Source of the DNA: Helicobacter brantae
GTDB taxonomy: Bacteria > Campylobacterota > Campylobacteria > Campylobacterales > Helicobacteraceae
Assembly: GCF_003364205.1 (NCBI RefSeq)
Contig: NZ_NXLV01000003.1
Span: 84,695 to 148,694, forward strand
Reading direction: 5' to 3'
DNA length: 64,000 nucleotides
Under the pieces are notes generated by a model. That model did not search any database and had not been told where the DNA came from. It saw only the letters and a program-made list of their open reading frames with translations. The position numbers and the translations under genes are program-made. Below, piece after piece: positions 1-8,380 of this stretch. Position 1 is the first letter of the stretch, and each line of letters opens with the position of its first letter.

Positions 1-521
1 ATATGAGTTTTATTGCTTACAAGCATATCTTCTTTGGGTAGGGTGCTTGCTGCTCTCTCTCCGATAGAGATTTCTTTGTTGGGTTTAAGGAGGGTAAAAT
101 CATATTCTGCTCCCACAAATAACCCCACTGTGAGTTTTTCTGTAACATAAAAATTGAAAATAGAGTCAAAATTTACCCCAAGACTTAGAGTGCTAAGGGT
201 GATATCTCCCCATTGGGAATCTTTGCTTTGAGTAAGTCCATAACCTCCCAATACTCCCCACCTAATCCCATAATAGTTTTTCCAAAAGAAATGTTCTGTC
301 CCCAAAATAAGACTGGTTACTACCCCATTGCCTACAAGCTCTTTATCCCAGTTTTCTTCTCTACCTGTGGTTGTGTTCCCACTATTATCCTCATAAATAT
401 AAGTAGAGTAATCTCTCATATATCCACCCTCAACCCCTATGTAAAATCTCCCCCAAACCAAATTCACAAAAGATAAGAAAACAAAAAAGATGATAGTTGG
501 GAATGTGTTTTGATACTTCAT
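1..521 (-). CDS. Outer-membrane beta-barrel protein, 3' end outside window
   Basis: The frame is open from an ATG at 521 to the window edge (173 codons) with no stop, so the C-terminus is missing. A good ribosome site (AAAGGAGAAGG) lies just upstream. The first ~24 residues form a hydrophobic signal peptide ending near NLVWG, followed by FYIGVEGGYMRD, which is shared with the next gene. Further shared blocks (GTEHFF, NYYG-RWG, GGYG-QSKDS, FNFY) show that the two are paralogs. Alternating hydrophobic and aromatic segments fit a small outer-membrane barrel of the kind expanded in Helicobacter. Ligand and function are unknown. No homopolymer tract is present in the visible part. Confidence 0.75.
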   Translation of the reverse strand, partial: MKYQNTFPTIIFFVFLSFVNLVWGRFYIGVEGGYMRDYSTYIYEDNSGNTTTGREENWDKELVGNGVVTSLILGTEHFFWKNYYGIRWGVLGGYGLTQSKDSQWGDITLSTLSLGVNFDSIFNFYVTEKLTVGLFVGAEYDFTLLKPNKEISIGERAASTLPKEDMLVSNKTH

Positions 522-607
522 ATCCTTCTCCTTTTACTTTTTGGAGCAAGGATATAAAGAAAGTACTAATAAAAAGTAATAAAAATATTATCTTTTATAT
601 TTTGTCT

Positions 608-1243
608 TTAGAATACATATTTATAAGCAAGTAATCCTTGCACATATTCGTATTTGAACTCATATTTGCTTGGAGCAATTTTCTTGTCGTGATCTTGGAC
701 ATATACAGGCACTTTAGCAAGAAGCTCAAGTCTGTGGTGGTTGCCAAAGAGTGTGCTAAGTCCTACACGTAAGGCAAGGTTATTGCTTTGAGTTTTGTTG
801 TTTACGCCAAAAGGTGCTTCTTTGCTAGGTTTTTGTATGATATAGTCATACTCCACACCCATAAACATACCTGTCATAAAGTCTTCTTTGGCATAGAAGT
901 TGAAAAACATATCAAAGTTTGCTCCAGCCCAAAAAGTTGTCAGTTTGCTCTCTCCAAACTCACTATCTTTGCTTTGACTTGCTCCATATCCTCCAAAGAT
1001 TCCCCATCTCACTCCATAGTAATTTCTCCCAAAGAAATGCTCTGTCCCTAAGGTGATATTTCCTACTAGCCCATTACCTAAGACTTTTTTCTCCCATTCT
1101 GTTTTGCTTACCCCTTTTTCCTCATACTCATACACTGAGCGATCTCTCATATATCCACCCTCAACCCCTATATAAAATCTTCCCCATAGCAAACTTGATG
1201 AAGTCAAAAACGCCAAAAGTGCAACTTTTACATATCGTGTCAT
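608..1243 (-). CDS. Outer-membrane beta-barrel protein (paralog of the gene to its left)
   Basis: This 211-residue protein has a clear signal peptide (residues 1-21, ending SSLLWG) and then FYIGVEGGYMRD. It finishes with alternating strands and a terminal aromatic residue (AYKYVF), the usual signal for assembly by the BAM complex. The ATG at 1243 is preceded by AAGGAG. It is a full-length paralog of the truncated gene at the window start, and the two are in tandem on the same strand, 86 bases apart. The size suits an 8- to 10-strand barrel. No enzymatic motif or repeat tract is seen, and the specific role is unknown. Confidence 0.75.
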   Translation of the reverse strand: MTRYVKVALLAFLTSSSLLWGRFYIGVEGGYMRDRSVYEYEEKGVSKTEWEKKVLGNGLVGNITLGTEHFFGRNYYGVRWGIFGGYGASQSKDSEFGESKLTTFWAGANFDMFFNFYAKEDFMTGMFMGVEYDYIIQKPSKEAPFGVNNKTQSNNLALRVGLSTLFGNHHRLELLAKVPVYVQDHDKKIAPSKYEFKYEYVQGLLAYKYVF

Positions 1244-1298
1244 CTTTTCTCCTTAACTCAAAAATTAGGGAGGAGATTATAGAGGAAAAAATGCCACT

Positions 1299-1679
1299 TT
1301 AAGCTAGAAAATACACCAAGACAAAAATCATCACCAAATCTAGGGCTTGATAGCCAAACTCCACAGCAATGGCTTTGGGACTTCTTTTGGCAAAATAGAG
1401 GTTTTGGATATGCACACTTGCAATCAAAAAGATAAAAATCCCACCCAAGAGAGTGTATTGAAAGAGATTGCTAGAGAGTTTGAGGGCGAAACTTGCACTT
1501 AGCACTTTTAAAAGACTTACAGAGAGATTGATTGCAAACACTCCTAGAAATAGAGCAAGTTTGCTAGTATTGGGGTTTTGCTGATGATTTACCCCCTCAC
1601 ACCAAATCTTCCCAAAGAGTTTGGGAGAAAACCATAATCCCCCAAGAAAAAAGGACAATAAAGTAAGCAAAATAATCAT
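1299..1679 (-). CDS. Small membrane protein, DUF1761-like
   Basis: The 126-residue product is mostly hydrophobic with four likely membrane helices (about residues 1-20, 42-62, 72-92 and 105-125). The N-terminal pattern GGLWFSPKLFGKIW matches the GxLWYSPxLFGKxW signature I associate with DUF1761 integral membrane proteins. The family has no established function. It lies 34 bases downstream of ruvX on the same strand and could be co-transcribed. It is one helix bundle with no charged catalytic residues visible. Confidence 0.65.
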   Translation of the reverse strand: MIILLTLLSFFLGGLWFSPKLFGKIWCEGVNHQQNPNTSKLALFLGVFAINLSVSLLKVLSASFALKLSSNLFQYTLLGGIFIFLIASVHIQNLYFAKRSPKAIAVEFGYQALDLVMIFVLVYFLA

Positions 1680-1713
1680 TGAACTTCCTTGTGATTGGAA
1701 AATAAAGGCGGGA

Positions 1714-2127
1714 TTATAGCACTCCTAGATAACGCTCTAATATGATAAGAGCTGAGAGGCTATCTAGCTCTCCATTTTTGATTTTTTCACTCCTTTCTTT
1801 TTTGCCTAGAGTTTTCAATCTCTCCATTGCCTCAACTGAGCTATATCCCTCATCAATATAGATAACTTCCCCTCCAAAATCTAGCAAGGAGATAAAATGT
1901 CTAATGCGTCGCTCCATTTCGTGAATCTCCTCTTCTCTCTGACTTTTGGGGAGTCCGATAATGAGCTTGGTGATTTGTCTTTCTTTTAAGAGGGTGCTAA
2001 GCTCTAGTGAGGCTTGAGTGCGATTTTTTCTGAGGATTGGAGGGAGGGGGAGGGCGATTCCTTGTGTGTAGATTGCAACTCCAATGCGTTTAAGCCCAAT
2101 ATCGCAAGAGAGAAGATTAGCAGACAT
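1714..2127 (-). CDS. ruvX: RuvX/YqgF-family putative Holliday junction resolvase
   Basis: RNase H-fold protein of the YqgF/RuvX family, thought to act as a Holliday-junction resolvase or in 16S rRNA 5' processing. The N-terminal strand LLSCDIGLKRIGVAI carries the conserved catalytic Asp. Further conserved points are the glycine-rich IIGLPKS, the acidic DEGYSS, and the C-terminal DSLSALIIL containing the last acidic residue. I chose the ATG at 2127 (137 aa) because the catalytic Asp then falls close to the N-terminus, as in relatives; starts at 2139 or 2145 are possible. It overlaps the end of dprA by 11 bases, implying translational coupling. Confidence 0.85.
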   Translation of the reverse strand: MSANLLSCDIGLKRIGVAIYTQGIALPLPPILRKNRTQASLELSTLLKERQITKLIIGLPKSQREEEIHEMERRIRHFISLLDFGGEVIYIDEGYSSVEAMERLKTLGKKERSEKIKNGELDSLSALIILERYLGVL

Positions 2128-2878
2128 AAATTCGTCCATTTTCAATCTTAATTTTCCCCTCTACCTCGTATTCATAGAGTTTATCTCCAAACTTTTGATA
2201 AGCCACTTCAAAGCCCACAGGATTGTAACAAAAGCTCAAAATCTCATCATCTTGAGGACAAAACAATGTCCCAAAATGCTCTTTTATCCATTCTTGAAGA
2301 TTATAAATGGCTTGAGCTTTTTTGTCTTGAAGCAAAGAGTTTGTCCCCTCACTCTCTCCAAGACGATGAGGCAAGACATAGATAGGCTTATTGAGAGAGA
2401 GGGCGATTTTGGCACTCTCCATTGAGCCACTTCCCAGATCAGCTTGAGGAATGATGACAATATCGCTCAATGCAATCACTAAGCGATTTCTCTCTAAGAA
2501 GTGATAAGGCTTTGGAGAGGGGTTGTTTTCATATTCACTCAAAGCTAGGGCTTTTTCATAGATTTGTTTGATGATTGAGGCATTGGTTTTGGGGTAGGGA
2601 GAATCTAGACTTGAGGGAGAAAACATAATCGTTCTTGGCATTGCACCAAGATGAGCGATGATATCCACTCCCAAAGCTCCACCACTGACAACCACTCCCC
2701 CACTTTTGGCAATCAACTCAGAGAGATTGTGGGTGAGGAGTTTGGTATAGGGATTGGGTTTGCGAGTGCCTACGATTGCGATTTTTTTGGGAGCTTGGAG
2801 CAAGGAGAGATCTCCTTGAGCAAAGAGAGTTTTTGGAGGGCTTTTGAGAGAGAGGAGGGGATGTGGGATAGGAATCAT
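2117..2878 (-). CDS. dprA: DNA processing protein DprA
   Basis: DprA/Smf family, 253 aa. In transformable bacteria DprA binds incoming single-stranded DNA and loads RecA. The Rossmann-like core is visible: the IVGTRKPNPY motif, then VVVSGGALGVDIIAHLGA, and IPQADLGSGSM with nucleotide-fold glycine turns. The C-terminal ~50 residues could form the small winged-helix-like domain seen in some members. It sits between a small lipoprotein gene (ATGA overlap) and ruvX (11-base overlap), as in Campylobacter and Helicobacter, which fits natural competence in this organism. Confidence 0.92.
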   Translation of the reverse strand: MIPIPHPLLSLKSPPKTLFAQGDLSLLQAPKKIAIVGTRKPNPYTKLLTHNLSELIAKSGGVVVSGGALGVDIIAHLGAMPRTIMFSPSSLDSPYPKTNASIIKQIYEKALALSEYENNPSPKPYHFLERNRLVIALSDIVIIPQADLGSGSMESAKIALSLNKPIYVLPHRLGESEGTNSLLQDKKAQAIYNLQEWIKEHFGTLFCPQDDEILSFCYNPVGFEVAYQKFGDKLYEYEVEGKIKIENGRIYVC

Positions 2879-3081
2879 TGAAGCTCTATGATTTGCTCTT
2901 GGGGAGTGGTGGGAATATCTTGAAGTTTGAGCTTTGGCATTTGCACCTCTTCTTCCACTGCTTCTTGTGTGCTTTGCTTCTCTTGAAGTGGAACTTCTTC
3001 TTGAATGCGTTCAATCTTTGGCGAACCACACCCCACAAAAAACAACAATGCTAAAAATGATAATCTTAGTGTGTAACCCAT
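2875..3081 (-). CDS. Small predicted lipoprotein
   Basis: A 68-residue product with a lipoprotein signal: a charged start, a hydrophobic stretch and lipobox FVGC with the acylated Cys at position 18. The mature part is short, Glu/Gln-rich and probably disordered (repeated EE, QE and PK motifs). It overlaps the 3' end of ilvC by 16 bases and dprA by 4 (ATGA), so it is embedded in an operon, which supports its being real. From memory, a small exported protein occupies the same ilvC-dprA slot in Campylobacter, whereas H. pylori carries minD-minE there. Function unknown. Confidence 0.7.
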   Translation of the reverse strand: MGYTLRLSFLALLFFVGCGSPKIERIQEEVPLQEKQSTQEAVEEEVQMPKLKLQDIPTTPQEQIIELQ

Positions 3082-4058
3082 GGCATTAATCCTCTCATTT
3101 TCTTTCCAACCTCTTCTATTTGGGATTTTTGAAGTATTTTACGCTCTCTTCTTAGCTTGGGGAAGTGAGTGTCCCTCTCTTTGAGAAAACTCTTTGCAAA
3201 TTCTCCACTTTGGATTTTTCTTAGAATCTCCCTCATCGCCTCTTTACTCTCTGCTGTAATGATTTGCTTCCCTGCCATAATATCTCCAAACTCTGCTGTA
3301 TTTGAGATATGCTCTCTCATTGATTGCAACCCATTAGCATAGATAAGATCAGCGACAAGTTTAACCTCGTGCAAACATTCAAAATAAGCAATCTCTTCAG
3401 GATATCCTGCCTCTACCAAAGTCTCAAATCCTGCACGAATAAGAGCGTCCAATCCTCCACAAATCACGCTTTGCTCTGAAAACAAATCGCACTCACACTC
3501 ATCTTTGAAACTGCTCTCAAAAATCGCACTTCTTCCACTCCCCAACCCACACGCATATTCCAATGCGATATTTTTCGCCTCTCCTGAATGGTTTTGCTCC
3601 ACTCCTATAAGGCTCACAATCCCTCTTCCTGCCACATATTCATCTCTTACAGCCTTTCCTGCACCTTTAGGTGCGACCATAATCACATCGACAAATGGAG
3701 GAGGGGTGATTTCTTTGAAATGGATACTAAATCCGTGAGAGAAAAGCAAGACTTGATTTCTTTTGAGATAGGGTGCGACTTCATCAAAGACTTGTTTATG
3801 CCATTCATCAGGAAGCAAGAAGGCAATCACATCACACTCTTGTGCCACTTCTTGCAAAGTGCAAACTTCAAATCCTAGCTCTTGGGCTAGGGGGATTGAT
3901 TTTGAGACACTTTTGAGGGCGATTTTTACTTTCAATCCGCTATCTCTGAGGTTGAGAGCTTGTGCTTTGCCTTGAGCTCCAAAACCGATAATCCCTATGG
4001 TTTTATCTTTGAGCAAAGAGGTGGTTAAATCTTTTTGTGTATAGATTGTAAGCGACAT
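3066..4058 (-). CDS. ilvC: Ketol-acid reductoisomerase
   Basis: Class I KARI, 330 aa, the second step of valine/leucine/isoleucine synthesis (NADPH- and Mg-dependent isomeroreduction of acetolactate). Visible motifs: Rossmann GFGAQGKAQ near residue 25, a basic and serine-rich loop (KSVSKS) typical of NADPH use, and the metal/substrate region DLFSEQSVICGG followed by ECLHEVKLVADLI. Length is normal for the family. It is divergent from rnr; the two -10 boxes are about 10 bases apart in the 73-base spacer. It heads an operon with the lipoprotein gene, dprA and ruvX. Confidence 0.96.
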   Translation of the reverse strand: MSLTIYTQKDLTTSLLKDKTIGIIGFGAQGKAQALNLRDSGLKVKIALKSVSKSIPLAQELGFEVCTLQEVAQECDVIAFLLPDEWHKQVFDEVAPYLKRNQVLLFSHGFSIHFKEITPPPFVDVIMVAPKGAGKAVRDEYVAGRGIVSLIGVEQNHSGEAKNIALEYACGLGSGRSAIFESSFKDECECDLFSEQSVICGGLDALIRAGFETLVEAGYPEEIAYFECLHEVKLVADLIYANGLQSMREHISNTAEFGDIMAGKQIITAESKEAMREILRKIQSGEFAKSFLKERDTHFPKLRRERKILQKSQIEEVGKKMRGLMPWVTH

Positions 4059-4084
4059 AGCAAACTCCGAGTTTTTTGGGGTGG

Positions 4085-4090
4085 ATTATA
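4085..4090 (-). promoter_or_regulatory. -10 box of ilvC promoter
   Basis: On the minus strand this reads TATAAT, 27 bases before the ilvC ATG, a normal position for a housekeeping -10 element. It is back to back with the rnr -10 box at 4101-4106, so the two promoters share upstream DNA. Confidence 0.55.
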
Positions 4091-4100
4091 ACTCAAAGTG

Positions 4101-4106
4101 TATAAT
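4101..4106 (+). promoter_or_regulatory. -10 box of rnr promoter
   Basis: TATAAT on the plus strand, 25 bases before the ATG at 4132. A transcript starting here would begin after the GTG at 4081, which is why the shorter start is preferred for rnr. Confidence 0.55.
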
Positions 4107-4131
4107 TTTGAAAAATTTTGGGGCTAAGAGT

Positions 4132-6063
4132 ATGGAAATAAGAGAATTTTTGGAGCGTTTGTGTAGTGGGATTAAAGAGATTCCCAAAAAGCACCACGCA
4201 CTTTTTTATGCATTGCAAAAACTTGATGTGATTGTCAAAAAGACTAAAACTTTTCAGCTCAAAGAGGGGTATGCCATAGGAAGTCTTGATGTGGTAAGAG
4301 AGGATTTGGTGTTTCTCAAAAGCTTTTCCCCCACTCACCAAAAAGACTTTAAGCTAGTGAGAGTGCATAGAGGGCTAGTGAGTGGGGATATTGTGCTAGT
4401 TAAAACAATATCCAAAAGCACAAAAGCTAGATTAGTTAGTTTGCTTTATACTCCAAGTGTGCATACTTTGGTGTATTTGGAAAAAGTCAAAGGAAAAATC
4501 TGTGCCTTAGAGCTTAAAAGCACCCAAGATAAGCCCCTCACTATCTCTCTAAAAGCAAGACAAAAGGCTCTGGGCTCTCTCCCTCCTCACGCAGTTTTGA
4601 GGGTAGATGTGAGAAATGGAGAGATTTTGGAAGTTTTGGGTGTGCTAGAAGATGAGAGAATTGATGAAAAAATTGTCTTGCAAAGCTATGGGCGGGAAGA
4701 GGGATTTTCTCCTGAGAGTTTGCAACTAGCCCAAAGCTTTGGAGATGAGGTGTATCCCTCACTTTATCCTCAACGCAAAAACTTGCTCTCTCTCCCCTTT
4801 TGCACCATAGATCCAAGTGATGCCAAAGATCACGATGATGCGATTTATTTTGATTGTGAGAATTTGAAGCTTTATGTGGGGATTGCTGATGTGGGTGAGT
4901 ATGTCAGTAAAGATAGCCCACTAGACAAAGAGGCAAAGATGAGGGGATTTAGCGTATATTTCCCCCACAAAAGTATCCCTATGCTTCCTAGAGCTTTGAG
5001 TGAAAATATCTGCTCTTTGAATGAAAAAGAAGTGCGTTTAGCCCTTGTGTGGGAGATAGCTCTGAGTGAGAGTGGAGAGGTGAGGGGGAGTAAAGTCTAT
5101 GAAGCACTCATTCAAAATCATTGCAATCTCTCCTATGAAGAAGTTGATGAGCTTTTGAATGGAAAAAGGACAGAGAAGATTCCAAAAAATATACAAGAGA
5201 GTATTTTGGGATTCTATCCTCTAGCTAAGAAGATAAAAAAGCAACGCCTCAAAAAAGGACATACATTTTTTGGCGATGAGGTTAGGCTAAGATTAGATGA
5301 GAATCAAAGCTTAGAGAGTGTGAGGGTAAGCAGTGAGGGGGAGAGTCATTGCATCGTGGAGGAAGCAATGCTACTAGCCAATATAGAGAGTGCTAAGATT
5401 TTGCAAGGCTTAGAGGTGGAGGGGATTTACAGAATTCACGAAGAGATGAAAGAAGATAAACTTTTTGAGCTTTTATCTCATCTAAGAGGACTAGGATTTG
5501 AGGGTAAAGAGAGGGAGGTGCATACGCTCATTTGTCATATCCAAGAGTGGAGCAAAAAGGCAGGGATAGAAAAAGAGGTGGATAAGATGATTATCAAAGC
5601 CCAAAATCAAGCAATGTATTCAAGTGAGAATATAGGGCATTTTGGTTTGGGATTTGAAGTCTATACGCATTTTACCTCTCCGATTCGGCGGTATTCGGAT
5701 TTGTGTGTGCATCGTTTGATTAAAGACACTTTGGTGGGTGGAAAGCGACTAAAGTATTTGAGTGAGGAGTATCCAAGCCTTGCAAAAAGCCTAAGTGAGA
5801 GTGAAAAAATTGCTTCCAAAATGGAAATGGATTACAAAGATAGGAAATTTGCTCACTGGGCAGATAGGCACAGGGGAGAGGAGATAGAGGCGATTGTGAT
5901 TGATGAGCAATACCCCTTCTTGCTCCAAGCCCAAGAGAAAATCATAGGTGCAAGAATGGTTTGTCAAGATAAAATACACGCTGAGAAATTTGAGAGATTG
6001 AGAGTAAAAATCCTCTCAAGCAATCTTGCAAATGCAAGAATTTATGTGGAAGTGGTGGATTAA
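4132..6063 (+). CDS. rnr: Ribonuclease R
   Basis: RNase II/R family 3'-5' exoribonuclease, 643 aa, a processive degrader of structured RNA. The catalytic Asp cluster is in TIDPSDAKDHDDAIYFD, and the C-terminal RNB signature is FTSPIRRYSDLCVHRL. An S1-like region of about 70 residues follows (from GEEIEAIVIDEQ), with no lysine-rich tail as in E. coli. A longer frame begins with GTG at 4081, but the promoter -10 box at 4101 and the family length favour the ATG at 4132. holA starts one base after its stop. Confidence 0.92.
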   Translation: MEIREFLERLCSGIKEIPKKHHALFYALQKLDVIVKKTKTFQLKEGYAIGSLDVVREDLVFLKSFSPTHQKDFKLVRVHRGLVSGDIVLVKTISKSTKARLVSLLYTPSVHTLVYLEKVKGKICALELKSTQDKPLTISLKARQKALGSLPPHAVLRVDVRNGEILEVLGVLEDERIDEKIVLQSYGREEGFSPESLQLAQSFGDEVYPSLYPQRKNLLSLPFCTIDPSDAKDHDDAIYFDCENLKLYVGIADVGEYVSKDSPLDKEAKMRGFSVYFPHKSIPMLPRALSENICSLNEKEVRLALVWEIALSESGEVRGSKVYEALIQNHCNLSYEEVDELLNGKRTEKIPKNIQESILGFYPLAKKIKKQRLKKGHTFFGDEVRLRLDENQSLESVRVSSEGESHCIVEEAMLLANIESAKILQGLEVEGIYRIHEEMKEDKLFELLSHLRGLGFEGKEREVHTLICHIQEWSKKAGIEKEVDKMIIKAQNQAMYSSENIGHFGLGFEVYTHFTSPIRRYSDLCVHRLIKDTLVGGKRLKYLSEEYPSLAKSLSESEKIASKMEMDYKDRKFAHWADRHRGEEIEAIVIDEQYPFLLQAQEKIIGARMVCQDKIHAEKFERLRVKILSSNLANARIYVEVVD

Positions 6064-6064
6064 A

Positions 6065-7060
6065 ATGTATAAAAAAGACTTAGATTTATATTTGCAAAAA
6101 AGCACCCCTCAAGCAAGTTTGCTCTATGGGGAGGAGAATTTTTGGATAGGGTATTACTCCAAGCTGATTGCCCAAAGAATCACCACACCTGAAAATATAA
6201 TGACATTTTATTATGGCGACTATAATTACTCTCAAGTTTTTGATTTGCTCAATCAATCCTCTCTTTTTGGGGACAGCACGCTTGTAGTTTTAAAAATAGA
6301 CAAAAAAATTTCCAAAAAAGAGCTAGGCAATTTTTTGGAAGCGATGAAAAAAAACCCCAACAACTCTTTGATTATCGAATTTTATAAAAGCGATTCAAAA
6401 AGTGTGGGAGAGTATGGGAGAGATTTCAAAGAAATGGCAGGGGCATTCAAAGGAGAGGGGGTGGTGGAAGTAAGGTTTTTTGAGCTTAAGGCAATGGAGG
6501 CTCAAACTTTCTTGGTGCAAAGAGCCAAAGAGCTAGGAATCAATATCCACCCAAGAAACCTCTCACGCCTTCTTGAGATGCAAAATTGGGATCTCTCTAT
6601 CGCCCTCAAAGAGCTAGAGAAATTCACACTTTACTCCAAAGAGATAGAAGAAGATGACATTCTTAGGCTGTGTTCGGATTTGGGGAGCTTTGAGGTGGAG
6701 GACTTAATCCAAGCGTTGCTAAGGAGAAAAGATGTGATGAAAATCTATGCACGACTTGAGGAGGAGGGGGTAGATGATATGAGCCTTGTGAGTGCAATTA
6801 GCTCACATTTCTATAAGCTCTTTTTGATTTTCTCCTATATGAGGGCGTATGGTAAAGTCGAGATTAAAGAGGCTTTGGGATATGTTTTGCCCAATCATAT
6901 TGCTGATTCTTTGACGCAAGAAGCCCTAGCAGTGAGAGAAGATCAATATAGAAAAATCTTTGAGGTTTGTTTGCGATGGCGACAAACTATTATGAGTGGA
7001 AAAGCAAAAATTCTCAATCCTTTGATAGCTTTGGGAGAATTTCAAGAAATTTTACGATAG
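6065..7060 (+). CDS. holA: DNA polymerase III subunit delta
   Basis: Clamp-loader delta subunit, 331 aa, diverged as is usual in this phylum. The N-terminal part has LLYGEENFWIGYY (the HolA-type LLxGEE motif) and the AAA-like core with SLFGDSTLVVLKIDKKISKKE. The helical C-terminal half includes LLEMQNWDLSIALKELEKF and FEVEDLIQALLRR. The ATG at 6065 follows the rnr stop by one base; an upstream frame from 6026 overlaps rnr and gives a tail unlike the family. The rnr-holA pairing matches Campylobacter and Helicobacter. Confidence 0.88.
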   Translation: MYKKDLDLYLQKSTPQASLLYGEENFWIGYYSKLIAQRITTPENIMTFYYGDYNYSQVFDLLNQSSLFGDSTLVVLKIDKKISKKELGNFLEAMKKNPNNSLIIEFYKSDSKSVGEYGRDFKEMAGAFKGEGVVEVRFFELKAMEAQTFLVQRAKELGINIHPRNLSRLLEMQNWDLSIALKELEKFTLYSKEIEEDDILRLCSDLGSFEVEDLIQALLRRKDVMKIYARLEEEGVDDMSLVSAISSHFYKLFLIFSYMRAYGKVEIKEALGYVLPNHIADSLTQEALAVREDQYRKIFEVCLRWRQTIMSGKAKILNPLIALGEFQEILR

Positions 7061-7138
7061 AATCAAAAGCTTTTTATTCACTAAAAAGACCTTGCTTGAC
7101 TTTGACAAAAAGTTGGGCGGAAACCATAAGGAGTTTTT

Positions 7139-7564
7139 ATGAAACATTACGAAACGATGTTTATCATCAAGCCTACTCTTGTAGAAGATGAGATTAAATC
7201 AAAAATCGAATTCTACAAAGAAGCAATCATCAAGAATGGCGGTGAGATTGAAACTTGCCTAGATATGGGTATGCGACATCTTGCTTATGAAATCAAGAAA
7301 AACAAAAGAGGGTATTACTTTGTAATCTACTTCAAAGCTGAGCCTTCTTTGATTTTGGAGCTTGAGCGACTTTACCGAATCAACGAAGATATTTTGAGAT
7401 TTATCGTTGTGAAGTATGAGAGCAAAAAAGAGCAAAAAGCGTGGGAGATTTTGGTAGATAAAGCTAAAAATCCACAAAAGTATGTCAAAAAACCTGCAAA
7501 GAAAGAGGAAGCTCCTAAGGCAGTAAAAGCTGAAGAGAGTGTAGAGGAAAGCACAGAAGCTTAA
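7139..7564 (+). CDS. rpsF: 30S ribosomal protein S6
   Basis: bS6, 141 aa. It begins [18 protein letters not shown], typical of S6, with the conserved [16 protein letters not shown] core and a C-terminal Lys/Glu/Ala-rich extension from about residue 110 (repeated KPAKKEE-type segments), common in this phylum. Ribosome site AAGGAG lies 7 bases upstream. It heads the canonical rpsF-ssb-rpsR operon. S6 and S18 bind together on the 30S platform. Confidence 0.97.
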   Translation: MKHYETMFIIKPTLVEDEIKSKIEFYKEAIIKNGGEIETCLDMGMRHLAYEIKKNKRGYYFVIYFKAEPSLILELERLYRINEDILRFIVVKYESKKEQKAWEILVDKAKNPQKYVKKPAKKEEAPKAVKAEESVEESTEA

Positions 7565-7573
7565 GGTTGGAAT

Positions 7574-8083
7574 ATGTATAATAAAGTGATCTTAGTAGGA
7601 AACCTAACCCGAGATGTAGAGTTGCGTTATATGCCAAGTGGGAGTGCTGTTGCTACAATGGGAATGGCGACTAATCGTCGTTACCGAAAGCAAGATGGCT
7701 CACAAGGTGATGATACTTGCTTTATTGATGTGAAACTTTTTGGACGCACTGCTGAAGTAGCCAATCAGTATTTACGCAAAGGAAGCAAGGTTCTCATCGA
7801 GGGGAAGCTTACCTATGAGACTTGGAGCGATCAAAGTGGTGTGAAGCGAAGCAAACATACTGTGACTGCTGAGAGTATGCAAATGCTTGATACGCGTCAA
7901 GAAGTTGGAGGTTATGAAGCTCCTATGGGTGAGCCTTATCAAGCTCCTCAAAGCTATGCTTCTCAATCTCAATACACACCACAGCAATCCTATCAAGCCC
8001 CTCAGCAAAACACTTATGCTGAGAATCACTATCAGCAAAATATTCCTGAAATCAATATTGATGATGAAGATATACCATTCTAG
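7574..8083 (+). CDS. ssb: Single-stranded DNA-binding protein
   Basis: SSB, 169 aa. The N-terminal OB fold starts [23 protein letters not shown] and includes [12 protein letters not shown] and [11 protein letters not shown] Gln/Tyr/Pro-rich disordered linker (about 115-155) leads to the acidic tip DDEDIPF, the conserved partner-binding tail. It lies between rpsF and rpsR with gaps of 9 and 11 bases, the standard arrangement. Confidence 0.97.
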   Translation: MYNKVILVGNLTRDVELRYMPSGSAVATMGMATNRRYRKQDGSQGDDTCFIDVKLFGRTAEVANQYLRKGSKVLIEGKLTYETWSDQSGVKRSKHTVTAESMQMLDTRQEVGGYEAPMGEPYQAPQSYASQSQYTPQQSYQAPQQNTYAENHYQQNIPEINIDDEDIPF

Positions 8084-8094
8084 GAGAAGTTAAA

Positions 8095-8352
8095 ATGGAA
8101 AAGAAAAAATATTCAAAAAGATATTGCCGATACACAGAGGCAAAAATCGACTTTATCGACTACAAAGATGTAGAGATGTTGAAGCACTCTCTCTCTGAGC
8201 GATACAAAATTATGCCAAGACGCCTTACAGGAAATACAAAAAAATGGCAAGAGAGAGTTGAGAAGGCAATCAAAAGAGCTAGACATATGGCTTTGATTCC
8301 TTATATCATCGATCGCAAAAGAGTTGTAGAGCACCCATTCAAGCTCTCTTAA
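8095..8352 (+). CDS. rpsR: 30S ribosomal protein S18
   Basis: bS18, 85 aa. [21 protein letters not shown], then [19 protein letters not shown] and [14 protein letters not shown] are all standard S18 blocks. It is the last housekeeping gene of the rpsF-ssb-rpsR operon. A glycosyltransferase gene with its own strong ribosome site begins 28 bases later on the same strand, so read-through into the glycan genes is possible. Confidence 0.97.
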   Translation: MEKKKYSKRYCRYTEAKIDFIDYKDVEMLKHSLSERYKIMPRRLTGNTKKWQERVEKAIKRARHMALIPYIIDRKRVVEHPFKLS

Positions 8353-8380
8353 TCCCCTCTCCCCCTTTGTGGGAGGTGAA

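Noticed and set aside
2875..3081. Loss of minD-minE between ilvC and dprA as an unusual event
   Set aside because: The arrangement with a small exported protein resembles Campylobacter, so it is probably another lineage order; minDE may be elsewhere.
4081..4131. GTG at 4081 as the rnr start
   Set aside because: It lies upstream of the likely -10 box and adds 17 residues not typical of the family.
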